This document shows, in pieces, positions 34,681 to 47,203 of a DNA stretch of 64,000 nucleotides. Under the pieces are notes generated by a model that saw only the letters and a program-made list of their open reading frames with translations, was not told the origin of the DNA and did no database searches. Location of the stretch: positions 3,301,001-3,365,000 of the forward strand of contig JAPVLO010000074.1 of NCBI GenBank assembly GCA_027257055.1, in the 5' to 3' direction. Position 1 is the first letter of the stretch; each line of letters starts with the position of its first letter. The DNA is from Cephalopachus bancanus (taxonomy: Eukaryota; Chordata; Mammalia; Primates; Tarsiidae). A program made the position numbers and the translations under genes.

Positions 34681-35804
34681 GAAAATATTTTATTTTATGA
34701 ATTCATGTTGGATTGGGAATGTTTAAATCGTTTCATACTTGTGTTTGAGATTTGTCTGGTTATAATATTCCTATTTGGGGGAGGATATTAAAACCACTGC
34801 TTTACTTTTGAAATATGCAATATGACCTACAGAAAGAAAGTTCTGGAGCTTTTTCTTTTACATGTCTGTAAGATAAAAAAACTTCCATATAATTAGAGGC
34901 TTACTGGGTATTTCCCCTCTGTAACTAAAACAATTATCTAAACTTGTAAAACACTCCTTGGTCATGTCTGGCAAGAACTGTCCCCAAAGAACATGTACTG
35001 AATTAATAATATTTTTATTTCCTTCTAAAGTAGTTAGACTTTTTTTGCCTTAGAATTTCTTCTTAAGGAGAATAAAAGTCTACATTTAATTAAAAATGGC
35101 CTTTAAGGCATTTTTCAGAAATATGTATAAACGTGGGGCACTGTTCTGAAGAGAACCCTTTGTTGTAATTACATTCTCCACAAGTGCTGATTGAACTAAT
35201 TAAAAATTGCCAGTCCTATCAAGATTATTTATTGAAATCTATTGGCAGCTTCTATTACTTAACATAGCTCAGTGGTTTATTCTTTTATACTCATTTGAGA
35301 AGAGTAGCAGTGATTTAAGTAAAGAATAAAATTTGAGAAATGTTTGATAAACAGATAAGATCATTTCTGATTCTTTGTACCTCAGAAAGTGACTCAATGG
35401 TTAAATCCACAGAGTATAAAATAGCCTTTTAAATCACCAAGTAATTTAATTTTATTTTTCTTTTATCTTCTGAAAAAATATATTAGGTAACAACTATTCA
35501 TATCCCTATTCTAATTTGTTCTTATCAGTTAAGTCTGAAGGCAGAAAATCCAAAGTTAATTTTTGGTGTATTAGTGGTGGTTAGGAGCGATCCATTAGGG
35601 AACTCATACTGAAATTCTAGAAATAATTGTATTAAAACCAGCCCCTACATTGGTAGGATATGAATAAGTGCTTTATATTTTTTCCTCAGCCAGGTGCCTT
35701 CTAAGATTTCTCTTGTGTCACTGTTATCTCAAGGCATAGAAAATCATCCAGGGAAATGTGATCAGAAAACTGCAAAGTGAAGAAAATATGGAGTGAATCA
35801 GAAT
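34681..35804. other. Repeat-free AT-rich DNA
   Basis: No gene seen. About 34930-35300 is unusually free of simple repeats and of recognisable transposons, with motif-rich text such as CACAAGTGCTGATTGAACTA. It could be a conserved non-coding element, but sequence alone cannot show that. Confidence 0.45.
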
Positions 35805-35965
35805 GGGATAGGGATTTCTGCTTTGCTATTTACAAGTTCTGTGAACTTGAGTAAGGGAATCAGTATTTCTGAATGTCAGCATCTAATTTGCAAAATAGAG
35901 TAATAAAACACATCTTGAAAAATTGTAGGAATAATACATATTAAGTGTACAGAAGTGTTCCTGGG
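35805..35965 (+). mobile_element. MIR SINE relic, weak
   Basis: MIR-like order: TTGCTATTTACAAGTTCTGTG, GAACTTGAGTAAGGGAATC, CTAATTTGCAAAATAGAGTA and a tail-side block ending AAGTGTACAGAAGTG. Confidence 0.55.
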
Positions 35966-38020
35966 AAGAAAAAACTCAAAGTATTTTCAAAGGAGATCTT
36001 AACAAGTGAAATTGTCAAAAAAAATGAATAAAATAAAATGGACTTCCTTATATGCATATCCACTTACTAGGGATATTGTAAAAAGAATCATGCTTTTTGT
36101 AGAGGGCTGGCTTTGGTTAGCTTCGGGGATCTTCTAGCCCTGATATTCATTTATGGCCAGTGTGAAACATGAAATTGACTGAACTATTTATATTTGTGAT
36201 AAGAATGTGGGAAAGCGTCATATATTGTTGTTTTGAATATTTATTTTTGTACTTCTGCTGACAAAACTAACCAGAAGATTAGACACTCTCCCTTTCCATT
36301 GATGTAATAGTGCCATTTTTATTCTCATGGAAACATGTAAAAATATGATTCTAGAGGATATAATTGACAAATCAAGGCACAGATGGTGAATTACTCATAC
36401 AGTGAGTCACAACGTAAAATAGGAAGTAGATATTCTGCGTTCATTCCACAATATTTGTAAATAGTTTTCAAAAAGCATGGCAACTGCATAAAATCAATTG
36501 TTTTGAAATTTGTATTGACCTTACCTGCAGGTCACCAATGTCACTCCATCTACTGATTAAATATGCCCACCTTTTCTTTCCCTGAGTACCTGCCAAGTGA
36601 AAAACAAAACAAAACAAAACAAAACTGAATTATCAAAGAGTCTCATAAAAATCAAATCAAAAGTGATAAAACAGATTTGGTAATGTCTCAAATTTTGTGT
36701 TCAAGCTGCTTTCACAATGCTAAAGATGCACCTAGAACCTTACCCTAGAGGCTTTTCAAACAACTTACATACGTAGATCCCTCAACAAATGAAACACTTA
36801 AGAGCAAGAAGCTTATTTCCAAGGAGAAAACAAGCAGTTCAAGATAGATTTCTGAATTTGAATAAAATAAACCAGTGGGAAGATGTTAAAGCTATTATCA
36901 TTAACTTATACTGCACTAAATGAGTGGAAAGGAAAATTTGGACTGTTATCTCTTGGCTATCAAATTTCTGAAGAAAATATTTCTTAATAAAACTGGTAAA
37001 ATTCAAAATTTTTTTGTGAGAAAAGTAGTTTATTGATAAATGCAATTCTATTAGATTCAAAGTAAAAGTGTTTTTTAAACACTCACCTGAAATATTTTCT
37101 TTTAATGCTAATTCAATATCTACTTCCTCCAACCCTACACACAACCCTCAAGTCACAGCTTTTTGTGCTTAAGTATAGGCCAAGTGGCTGAAATTTATTG
37201 TCTAAGGAAAGGTGCAGGGCGAATGACGCTTAGAGCAAATAATTACTTAGTGTCGATTATCAAAGTAGACATTTCTCTTAAATTCACTGTTGAAAAAATT
37301 AATGAGGAAAAATAATTTATGCAGTCTAACATGCTAGTGCTCAAAACACTAATTTAAAAGCAAATGATAAAGTAAATGGTCTAAACTGACAGAAAAACTA
37401 TCTGAAGCAAACTTAGTTATATGATAGACTCAACAATCCTTCTTAGGAAAAGATTTCAATAATTTCTGAAAGACTCCTTGAGATTTGGAAACCTGAATTT
37501 CAATCTTGTGAGAAGTCTAATGACCTTTATCCAGACATTCTCTGTCTTATATCTCATCAAAATGTTATCCATACACTTTTTTCCTTTAAAAATGACCCAA
37601 TTTAAGGAAACATTTGAATTTAATTGTGTGGAAGTCTTCTTTCTTGCAGAAAGCTTTCCCTCAACTCCAATGAAACCATTTTTTTAAGCAGGAAGTGGAG
37701 AGACCCAGGCGATGCGAGATCCAGGTTAAAGTACTAATTGGCTCTTAAGAAGAAACTCAAGACAGAAGGAGGTGAATGCTAGGAATTTCCGACAGGTTGA
37801 GGGGGAAGGAGAAAGCAGGAGCTGGAACTGTACAACCAGTTTGGAACTCTGAGAGAATGTCCATGCACAGTGCTCTGTGCTAACACTGAAGCAGTAGTGC
37901 AATAGGCAAGGTATTGCAGAAATCTGCAAAAATGACTCAAAGAGAAAACGCCAGAAAAAATTTATACAGTGCTTGCTTTGGCAAGAGTCAGCCATCAGCA
38001 TTTTCTTTTTACAGAGATTC
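35966..38020. other. Mostly unassigned DNA
   Basis: No supported gene. It includes a (CAAAA)n stretch at 36603-36625. The open frames 36839-37144 (minus), 37478-37687 (plus) and 37726-38001 (minus) show no recognisable domain and no coding context. Confidence 0.55.
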
Positions 38021-38022
38021 CA

Positions 38023-38430
38023 TAGCAGGCAGGATCCTTCATATGAATGGAATCATGCCGTAATTGTCTTTTTGTGAGTGACTTATTTCACTTAGACGAA
38101 TGTCCTAAGGTTTCATGCATGTTGTTGTGTATTGCAGAACCTCCCTTTTTAAGGCTGAGTAGTATTCCATTGTCTGTCTATGCTACATATTATTTATCCA
38201 GTCACCAACTGATGAACATTTAAGTTGTTTCCACTTGGCTATTGTGAACAGTCAAATTCATAAATCAAAGAGTGGAATGATGGTTACCAGGGCCTGGGGG
38301 AAGAAGAGATGGAGAGTTACTGATTATGAGCATAAAGTTTTGGTTAAACTAGATGACCAAGCTTTAAAGATCTGCTGTAGAACACTGTACTTATAGACAT
38401 TAATCATGTGTGGTACACCAAAATATTTGT
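38023..38430 (+). mobile_element. Old L1M 3' end with 5' inversion
   Basis: 38023-38250 reads the L1M ORF2 end on the minus strand (TGAGTAGTATTCCATTGTCT, TTGTTTCCACTTGGCTATTG). At about 38250 it flips to plus-strand L1M 3' UTR (AGAGTGGAATGATGGTTACC, AGGGCCTGGGGGAAGAAG). Twin-priming structure. Confidence 0.8.
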
Positions 38431-40000
38431 AAATAAGGGATAATTTATATAGTGTTCATACCATGATAGCATAAAATGCAATTTTTAAAAGACAGAGCAG
38501 TGGGAAAGCTTTATCGTTGAAAGAGAATGCGCCAGATATGCTCTGCTTAGATGTCATTGTGGGGAAGAAACTAGGCATAGTCCACGTTTTTTTCTTTTTG
38601 CATTCCTGAGTCATAGTTTTGAATAACAAACTACCTTCCTGTACACATTGTTTGAGATAAAATTAAGTTATATGTGTTGTTTATATGTGTTCACATAAGC
38701 AATAAGCTACACCGTATCAGAAATTGACATAGTGGAGAAAGCTCATACAATTTTCTGCTTCTATTAGACCCACAAAAAATAAACATGGAGTAAATTAAAA
38801 TTTTAACATATGTGGCTGACAATCTGCACAATTCGCAAAAATTCCGTTCTTGCATATAAGAAATTTATTTCTAAGGATTAAAAGCAGGCATGGGATGGAA
38901 AAAAGTAAATTTGAGAAAATCATTCCTTAACATGCTACACTGCTGAAGAGACAGAAACTTGGAAAGCTAGAGGATCCCTCTTACTTCAGAGAGAACTTTG
39001 CTACTTTCAAATGAGCATCTTCTCCAGAAGTTGCATGCCCCACATTTTTCTGTGACATGCGTAGGAAATACATGTACATTATATTAATATACTAAAGTAA
39101 TAGAATAGTGAAGAGTAAATGTTCTATATTATGAGGTATTTCAGCCCAATAACGTCTATTTAGCTAAGATGTGATTGTTACTTTTATTTGAACATTTATA
39201 ATTGTGTGGCTGACCCAGTGTTTCCAGATCATTTCATTTTGAAAAAGAAATTTAAAATTTGGATTTTTAAATTAGAGTTCTCTATTTTTATGTTACTCCT
39301 TTCCTTTAATTTTATGGTAACCCCCCCAAAAAAATACAACACAGAAACAAAACCATATCTGCATGACATCACTAAGGTACTAGTTTGTCACCTTATTAGA
39401 AAAATATTTGTGATATTATGGACAGTACGCAAAATATTTAAACTTATTATTGTTTTAACAATGGAAGTAAAATATTTCCTTATTTAAATTTTGAGGTTTC
39501 TAAGTCAATATCTGACATCTGTGGAAAGTCAATTTCTATCTTACAAATAAAACAACTTAGAGTTTTATCTAATTGTAGGATTATCGGAAATTTCTTTTTG
39601 TTGAACACATACCATTAATGCCAGAACATACCACTGACTTAACAGATGAGACTTTTTAAAAAATTAAAACTCACTTAAAAATGCTTTTACATTACAATTT
39701 TATACTCTAGTCATTTTTAAACATTTCCTTTATTTCCTAATGCAAAAATACCTTTCTAATTAAAAAAACCTCCAGAATTGTAATCATTCATTACAAAAGC
39801 ATGCACTATATGTTACGTTTTCTTAAAAACGTATCTATAATATTTTACTATCAATAAATATTGAATTGCTCTACTTTATGCAAAATATAAAATGTAAATA
39901 ACTGATTTAACAGAAAACTTTGAGATAATTTTTAAATTCTGTTTTGTCTTATATTGAACTCAGTGCATCAAAAAATAATGAACATATAAGTATACAAAAA
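38431..40000. other. AT-rich DNA, nothing identified
   Basis: No gene or named repeat supported. The open frame 39188-39487 is AT-rich and has no known domain. Confidence 0.55.
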
Positions 40001-40004
40001 GAGC

Positions 40005-40956
40005 CTGGGTCTTGTCACGCTGATAGTCAATATTGTAAATGTTTCACATCTGTACTAATTCAATACAACTCCAATTAAAATTTTTAAGATGTTTTTAAAA
40101 AGTTACCTGATTACCTAAGGCATTGTTTTCTTGATTCAAGTTTGTCAGTTTGGTGGTTTTTATTGGAAAAAGTTGCAACAAATATCTTGAGAGTTTCTTT
40201 TTTTATCAGTCATAAATGCTTAACAGTAATTTTTTTAAAATTTTACTAGTAGATTCTACAATGTATCTGGAAAGTAATTGCATAGAAAGAGATAAGAATA
40301 TTCTGAAAAAGAAGAATAAACTTTAGGTAGCATGTTACCTAAAATGTCATGTTAAATACTATTATAAACATATATGAATTAAAATATTACAAACAGCCAG
40401 GCTCGGTGGCTCATCCTATAATCCGCGCTTTGGGAAGCTGAGCCTATAATCCCATGCTTTGGGAAGCTTTGGATTGCCTGAGCCCGCATGTTCAAGACCC
40501 GCCTGGGCAACTTGGAGAGACCTCATCTCTACAATAAATAAAAAAAATCAACCGGGTGTGGTAGCGCATGCCTGCAATTCCGGCTACTCGGAAGGCTGAG
40601 GCGAAAGGATCGCTGGAGGCAGCAGGTCGAGGCTGCGGTGACTGGGAGCGCCCACTGCACTCCAGTCTGGGCGACAGAGTGAGACTCCAACTCAAATATA
40701 TATATATATATTATATGAAATATAAAATAGCCTGATGCTGACAAGATTTGGAGAAATAGAATGCTAGAGCAGAAAGGGCCCAGAAACAGAGTAATCTGTA
40801 TACAGGTATTTGGAAAAAGAAAAAAATGTGGAACTGACTATTCATTAAATAATAGTCCTATGTATATATATATATTTGGGTAACAATTTAGAAAATTAGC
40901 ACCCCCACCAAAACAAATAAGCATCAACAAAACATAAAAGGATTACCATCTGATAA
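40005..40956 (+). mobile_element. Old L1M ORF2 fragment carrying an Alu
   Basis: Blocks resembling plus-strand L1M ORF2 appear at 40060-40100 (TTCAATACAACTCCAATTAA), 40250-40330 (TTCTACAATGTATCTGGAAA, CTGAAAAAGAAGAATAAACT) and, beyond the Alu, at 40740-40905 (GAAAGGGCCCAGAAACAGAG, AACAATTTAGAAAATTAGC). About 140 bases in the middle do not match. Diverged. Confidence 0.6.
40396..40714 (+). mobile_element. Alu SINE with internal duplication
   Basis: Local-type Alu whose left arm contains a duplicated block: 40415-40442 and 40443-40471 both begin cctataatcc and include ctttgggaagct. The tail has become (TA)n. Flanking repeats are not clear. Confidence 0.92.
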
Positions 40957-41747
40957 TGAGACAGGAGCTAGTTAGAGAAAGTCTAGGCAGGCAGACAGGT
41001 GAGTCCTCTGGTAACAATGTAGTGAACTCCTGGCAGGCCTCTCAGGCTCAGCATTCGTAAACAAGCTCACTGCAAGCCTCTCAAGCTAGAGCTTAGGTAC
41101 TCACTGCTGAGATTGAAAAGCAGCCAATCAGAACAGCAGCAGCTCACAGCTAGTGCTAGCCAATCGGCTTGGACTTAGGGCTATATACGCACCAGGCTTT
41201 TGATCCCAGATGGGCAAACCCTTTGGGCTCCCTCCTGCTGTGGGAGCTTTTCTGTCCTCAATAAATTCTGCTTTCTCACTCTTAGGCTATCCATGTTCCT
41301 CATTCTTTCTGGGCTTGAGACAAGAACCTTGACCCTGAAAAGCTGCAACCTGAAGAGCTGCAGAAGACCATTGGAGTTAAAAATCCATGCACCCCAGAAG
41401 CAGGCTTGCCAGCTAACAGAGTCAGGTGAACCAGAAGAGCTCCCGGAGGAAGGTGAGACTCCAAAGTTGAGACACCCAGGGGGCTAGGCTTGCCAGCCTA
41501 CCCAACCAACAACACTCTCAGGACTTGGTTTGCCAGCCCGTTAGAGCCAACACCCTGGGGGCTAGGCTTGCCAATGGCCCCTTCCGCCCCCCATTACCAC
41601 ACTCATGTCTTGGCTTGCCAGCCCATTAAAGTTGACACTTGTGGGGCTAGGCTTACCAGCCCCTCCACGACCCTCTCTGGGGCTTGGCTGGCTGACTCAT
41701 TGAGCTGACATTCTCGAAGCCCAGACTGAGTTGAAAAATCCGCAACA
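40957..41747 (+). mobile_element. Solo LTR of a class I (gammaretrovirus-like) ERV
   Basis: The 791-bp element begins TGAGACAGGAGC and ends CGCAACA, flanked by a 4-bp target-site duplication, ataa (40953-40956 and 41748-41751). U3 has two CCAAT boxes (41124-41128, 41160-41164) and a TATA-like CTATATACG (41181-41189). R carries AATAAA at 41260-41265. U5 is long and contains imperfect repeats. No gag, pol or env sequence is adjacent, so it is a solo LTR left by recombination. A continuous open frame at 41200-41487 is within R/U5 and is not a viral gene. Confidence 0.85.
41479..41715 (+). repeat. About 80-bp imperfect tandem repeats in the LTR
   Basis: Three units start at about 41479, 41557 and 41642, each opening with gggggctaggctt or a close variant. 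The first two contain a second cttggyttgccagccc-type block. Periods are about 78 and 85 bp. Confidence 0.75.
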
Positions 41748-41751
41748 ATAA

Positions 41752-43485
41752 CATGCACAGAAATTAATACTGAAAGAAAATATAAATCCATAACACAATA
41801 ATAAAGAAATATTTGTGTTCAAAGACAATTTTTTAAAAGACAGTATGACTGTCATATAGACATAAAAATATACATGTTTATAATATAATATTTAATTAAC
41901 TTAGTGAAGGAACTAGGCAGAGGTTAAAAAAGATTAAGACAGAATTCAAAAAAAAATCTTATTTATGCAGAGTTTACAGGTAGCTCAAAGAATGTTAAAA
42001 GTTCTAGAACTGAGTAATCAAAAAAATTGGTTATATGTGGACAATAGTTATAAGGTAGTTTACAGATACCAATGACCTGGTATGCCCTGGACAATGCAGA
42101 GTATTCTATAGAAATTCATTATTTTTTCTAAGCTTCTTCCTTCATATTATCAAAGAAAGATTATTCTTGATCACAAAGTTTTTCTTGTTAGATATGATTA
42201 TGTACAAAGCTTTCACAAAAATAAACTAACCATATGATCTTTTTAAACTTTGCTTTGCTAGAGGTTTTCATAAGGACTCTCAGATAAGGATTTTTAAATC
42301 ATCTTAATATACTCTCTTGACTCTAAGAATTCAAGTTAAGACACTCTCCCCTTCAAGTTTTACCTGAAGTAACTATATATTTAGGTGAATTCTCAGAGCC
42401 TCTAAATTATTCAAAGTTCCCTGGGCTTGTCAGGAATCGACCTTCCTCGGTCATCTGGAAGGCTGAGAGCCGTGCAGGCCAGTTTCAGTCCAGTTTTCTC
42501 AAGAGGGCTTTGTGAATATTGCTCTGCAAAATTCAACCTTGGTTCCTTAAGAGTTGTTGGTCATATATGATTAAATGACCAGCAAGTCCTTGATTGACAT
42601 TCCAGGCAAGTCCTTGATTGAAAAAAATTTTTTGTAATTATGTTCTAGGAAAAAAAAAGAGAGAACATCTTCTCATAAACCTTACAAATAGCTATATTGC
42701 TATGAAAAGAAAGACTCAAGAGTTTCTGAATTCTGGGAGAAGAGGGCCAGGAAAGAAGAATAAAATATCATTTTAAAGTGTTTTGTTTCATGTTACAGAA
42801 ACAGAATTTACTAAATTGTTTTGAGTTATGGATAGCTTTAGAAAAAAAGAGAAAGTTATCCCTAAGAGATCCAGAAAACAGGCTATTCAAATTGCAGTAA
42901 AAAAAAAAACAACAACAAAAACAAAAAACTGCAAACATTCCTTAATAGTTCATTCAATTCCATGCAATTAATCCTTGTTTCATTGAATCCTGGGTTAGAC
43001 ATTTTAGCAAAATTTTAATACAGTTTATCACTCCTTTTTTTTACTCACTATTTGCATATACTAAAATTCAAAGCATATAATCCTTTTTCTACAAACCTAC
43101 AACTTTCTATATACACTCAGGTTTTGTTCTTCACTCTCCTCCCTCATTCTGAAATGACTGATCACATATTTTACTACAGGACAAAACTACATGTCTTTCT
43201 CTTAATAAACTACAGTGTATCTCATTATCTTGTACACAAACTTGTATGCCTCTGCCATTTTTGCTTCTAGTAGCCTCATTTATATACACTAATTATAACT
43301 TTTAAAAAAACTAATTATAACTTTTAATCAAAGTAACTTCTACTTCACAAAGAAAGTGTAAGATTAGTAATTGTAAACTATCTAACACACATCAGCATTT
43401 TAACAACCAACAAAGCTCATGAATACATATAACACAAGTATCCATAGCTACAGCTATCTTTTAAAAACTTCTTGAAGAAACAAAA
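41752..43485. other. AT-rich DNA; older L1M may continue at the left
   Basis: The first about 100 bases (CTGAAAGAAAATATAAATCC) may continue the L1M broken by the LTR. A 24-bp partial tandem repeat (gcaagtccttgattg core) lies at 42582-42621. No gene supported. Confidence 0.5.
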
Positions 43486-43487
43486 AA

Positions 43488-43800
43488 TGAATATGGGAGT
43501 GCAGTATTTTCATTTCCTTTGGACTTACATCAAGAAGAGGGATTACTGAATCATATAGTAGTTCAATTTTAAATCTCTTTAGGAGCTTCCATACTGTTTT
43601 CTACAGTGGTTGCATCAATCTATATCCCATTAATAATTTCCAAGGGTTTCCTTTTCTCTTTACTCTTGCTGACACTTATTTCTTGCCTTTTTAATAAAAC
43701 CCATCTTAACAGGTGTGAGATGACATCTCATTGCAGTTTTGATTTGCATTTATCTTTTGGTTAGTGATGTTGAACACTTTTGCATATTCTTGGGCAACTA
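43488..43800 (-). mobile_element. Old L1M ORF2 C-terminal fragment
   Basis: Minus-strand L1M text: AAGAGGGATTACTGAATCAT, AGGAGCTTCCATACTGTTTT and TAACAGGTGTGAGATGACAT, in order. Confidence 0.82.
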
Positions 43801-44330
43801 ATATTATGTTAAATATTCTTATCTGATATATTTATACAATATGATTTAATTTTAAAAGTTATATAATAAGATTTTATCTGACCGTGCTCCTTTTTTTTTC
43901 TATATTTAGATGGATATTGAAGAGGTAGCCAAGACATCTTAAAAAACAAACAGCAAATGCTACTGCTGAGATGTATGAATATCTGAAAAACACACCCTAA
44001 AGCTTTTCTCTGTTTTCTAAGAATTTAAGAAAAATAACTGTAGGACACCTATTCATGATAAACCATTCACTTACTTTATTAAGTATGCCAAGAAAAATGT
44101 ACTGTTTTTCTTTGTACAATTGTGTTTTTCATCCTTCACAGTCTTTTTCAGCGAAAACATTTAATTAGCCACAATGGTATAGTGACGAGATAGTGACGGA
44201 GAGAGAGTTTCAAGAAGCTCAGCTTTGAAGGTGAGGACTAGGACAGAAGAGTACATCTAGGATGGTAGTATCTATAGAGATGCCAAGTTTACTCAGCTAC
44301 TGAACCCCTTCCCAATGTTCACTGAATCTC

Positions 44331-44361
<31 letters not shown>

Positions 44362-44429
44362 ACTGATGAAGATCTGGCATTCCACTCAGTGACTAATGAA
44401 GAAAGGGTAAGGATCAAGGATAAAATAAA
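43801..44429. other. AT-rich DNA with (CAAAA)n
   Basis: No gene. A (CAAAA)n simple repeat lies at about 44333-44360. Confidence 0.55.
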
Positions 44430-44670
44430 CTGGTCAAGGGATAGAAATATACAGTTAGATAAAAAAAAAAATAAGGGCCTAAATCAATAGGGTAACTATA
44501 GCTAACTTTATCCGGTGTACGTTTCAAAATTGCTAGAAGAAAATAATTCAAAATTTCTTAGAAATAAAAAAGATAAATATTTAAGGTGACAGTTATCCCA
44601 ATTATCCTAATTTGATCTTTATATTTATAAATGTGTCAAATTATCACATCCTCCCAAATATAACTGTTAT
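44430..44670 (+). mobile_element. Old L1M 3' end
   Basis: Plus-strand L1M 3' UTR: GATAGAAATATACAGTTAGA, GGTAACTATAGCTAACTTTA, ATTGCTAGAAGAAAATAATT and AATTATCACATCCTCCCAAA, in the usual order. Confidence 0.82.
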
Positions 44671-46237
44671 GCATAAGTAAAATAAAAGAGCTGAGAAAAG
44701 TAAAATAAACTGGTTAAGTGACTCTTTAGAAGCAAAGATTTGGTAAACTCTGCTTCCATCAAATGTATTCTTTCACATATCAATTCATGCCTTGTACGTT
44801 AAAAGGCGTTTGTGTTCAGATAAAATATTAGATAATATTAGATTAGATAGTATTAGATAAAATTCATTTATTTTTTACTACTCCTAAATAACCTGACTTT
44901 TTTGTTTTTTTGAGGATGTGAAACAAAGCCACCTTTACTGAGACTTCCAACCACAGCATAAAGGAAACATCCCTAAGAAAAACTCTTTGATTTCAATAGA
45001 AGTCTACCATTAGAAATGCCACCCTTTTTTTTTTTTTTTGCAATAAGCTGTTGACAGCAGCTAAAATGATTTTGAAATGGCATTCAGGGAAAGGGCTGTT
45101 TGAGCTTAATATAGATATTCTTTAGTAAGATTATCAGAAATCTTAAAACAGTGATACTACAACTTAAAGTTCTAATTAAGTGGAAAGAAAAAAAATCAAA
45201 ACCCAGGTCATCTGTTCAAGTAGTGCTGGCAAAGAGTAACATTTCTCATTTGACACAGTGATGGATATTCTCAGAAAAAAAAAAAGAAAAGAAAAATAGG
45301 GCAGAATATTTAGTAGGTAAAAGGAGAGTTCTTCCAAAGGGAATAAATATGGAAGATATTTGAAAGTCATCCACTGCAAGTAATTCTTATCCTTTAAGAT
45401 GGAACATTTCTGTAAGAAGAGATGTCAGTTTAATTTAACATCTCTCAAACACTATTATAACTTAAATTTCTTCTCCTATATGAGGAAATTTCCCCAATAT
45501 AAAAGCAAAAAACAAAAATTAAAACACGGGCTTTACATAATTAAGCAATTTTACAACCTGGCTAACAAAAATGAACTCTCCAGCTGAAACTGCCTGATAT
45601 GTTCCCTTCCTGACTTGCTCTTTTTCTTGCTTTTACTCTGTTTGGAATCAATTATCTTTACTCATCTTGCATATTATACCTACTATGTTTTTTGAAATCT
45701 CTTTTATTTTCAGTAAGTAAGTCTGATTCAGAAATCAAAAGGTCAATATCTTGAACAAACTTTTCTGTATTTTTCCCCCAATACATCTTGACAATTTTAT
45801 TATCTTTCTTCATCTCCAATAATAAAGTATGTCTTTCATAACTGCTGTTGTGAAGGGTACAGCTGCTTGGTGACTTGTGCCTGATGAAAATGATTTTCAA
45901 GGATCAATCCAAGTAAATGAATATCACATCACTCATTCAGGATATAAAACAGGGATGAGGTAGTCAATAACATTCTTCTATTTGAACAGTTAATAACCAT
46001 ATCATAGTATTTTCTTCCATTAGCGTTGTGTTTTGTTTAGTAGATCAAACCAACTCATATTTTCAAACAAACTAGTAATCAATATGGTTTGAAGAAGGTA
46101 ATAAGGAACAAGCAAATGGCATAAATAGCCTATATGCTTTTATGTATGTTTATGTTTATTTTTCAGGTGATGGTAATTAAATAAAATTTATATACATGGT
46201 TTCTCAAAAATACTTCTGTCTATATACAAATACAAAT
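44671..46237. other. AT-rich DNA, nothing identified
   Basis: No supported gene. The open frames 45399-45587 (plus) and 45658-45900 (minus) have no recognised domain. Confidence 0.55.
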
Positions 46238-46239
46238 TA

Positions 46240-46546
46240 GGCCAAGCACAGTGGCTCAAGCCTATAATCCCAGCACTTTGGGAGGCCAAGGCTAGAGGAT
46301 TGCCTAAATTCAGGGGCTTGAGATCAGCCTGGGCAACTTGGTGAGACCTTGTTTCTACAATAAATCAAAAAATAAGCTGGGCATGGTAGCGCGTGCCTAT
46401 AGTTCCAGTTACTTGGAAGGCTGAGGCAGAAGGATCGCCTGAGCCCAGTAGGTAGAGGCTGCGGTGGCCATGAGCATGCCACTGCACTCCAGCCTGGGTG
46501 ACAGAGTGAGACTCTGACTGAAAAAAAAGAAAAAACAAAACCATAT
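46240..46546 (+). mobile_element. Alu SINE, intermediate type
   Basis: Dimeric Alu with general primate features in the left arm (CCCAGCACTTTGGGAGGCC) and the local linker (CTACAATAAATCAAAAAAT) in the middle. This mixture suggests an ancestor of the young local subfamily. Confidence 0.92.
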
Positions 46547-46599
46547 AAATTGTTATTTCTATATTTTCATGTCTCCCTTTTAGCTAATTTCAACTATCC

Positions 46600-46925
46600 T
46601 GTATTGGAAATGGTATTTGCAACTTGCCCCAAATTTCTTGACTTTCTTGCATGTAGCTGTGGCCATGTGACTGTTCAGGACAATAGACTGCAAAGATAAG
46701 CATCTTGTGTCATTTTCAGATATTTGCATTTATGATTTCTGTGCACCTTTCCCGTTCTCTCCTGCTCTGCTTATGTGACAGTGAAATTCCTCTCTTCCAG
46801 ATTATACAGCGAGAGCAAAGTGACCATCAGCGTGGGTCCTGATTGATGACAGCGCAACCACCTGTATTGTACATGGAACATGAGCACAAAATACAAACCC
46901 AATTATAGGCTTGATTTTTTTAAAT
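46600..46925 (+). mobile_element. Possible old LTR-type repeat
   Basis: The order TAGCTGTGGCCATGTGACTG, CACCTTTCCCGTTCTCTCC and GGTCCTGATTGATGACAGC resembles a diverged mammalian LTR-like repeat that I cannot name. No ORF. Confidence 0.35.
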
Positions 46926-47004
46926 ACCACGTTTCAACCCATTCAGACTAGCATGTCTTTTAAAGTAAATACTTTAAGGAAATTTATATTTAAAATAACT
47001 CTTT

Positions 47005-47203
47005 TTTTCTTTCTTTTTAAATAAATTTTTGTTATAAAGATGCAGGGTGCGTGTCAGGGTTATGTATACAAATGTTGACCATGACGTACCCTTGTTGATG
47101 AGGTATGTCCTTCTCTCCCTTAGCAGTTTCCCTCAATTGTCAATCCCACCCCCCCGACAGTTTCCCACTGCTACCAATCGCTTTCTTATAGCATTATAAT
47201 TGT
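47005..47203 (-). other. L1 3' UTR
   Basis: Short 3' UTR with a G-rich tract on the minus strand (complement of 47148-47156, CACCCCCCC), a feature common in L1 3' UTRs, followed by the A-tail, seen as T-runs at 47001-47030. Confidence 0.85.

Noticed and set aside
37726..38001. A 91-codon minus-strand frame rich in Phe/Ser/Leu
   Set aside because: No domain, signal or splice context, and part of its surroundings is unassigned DNA next to an L1M.
41200..41487. A 95-codon open frame
   Set aside because: It spans R and U5 of the solo LTR and shows no gag, pol or env feature.
45658..45900. An 80-codon minus-strand frame with charged residues
   Set aside because: No family match recognised and nothing around it suggests a gene.
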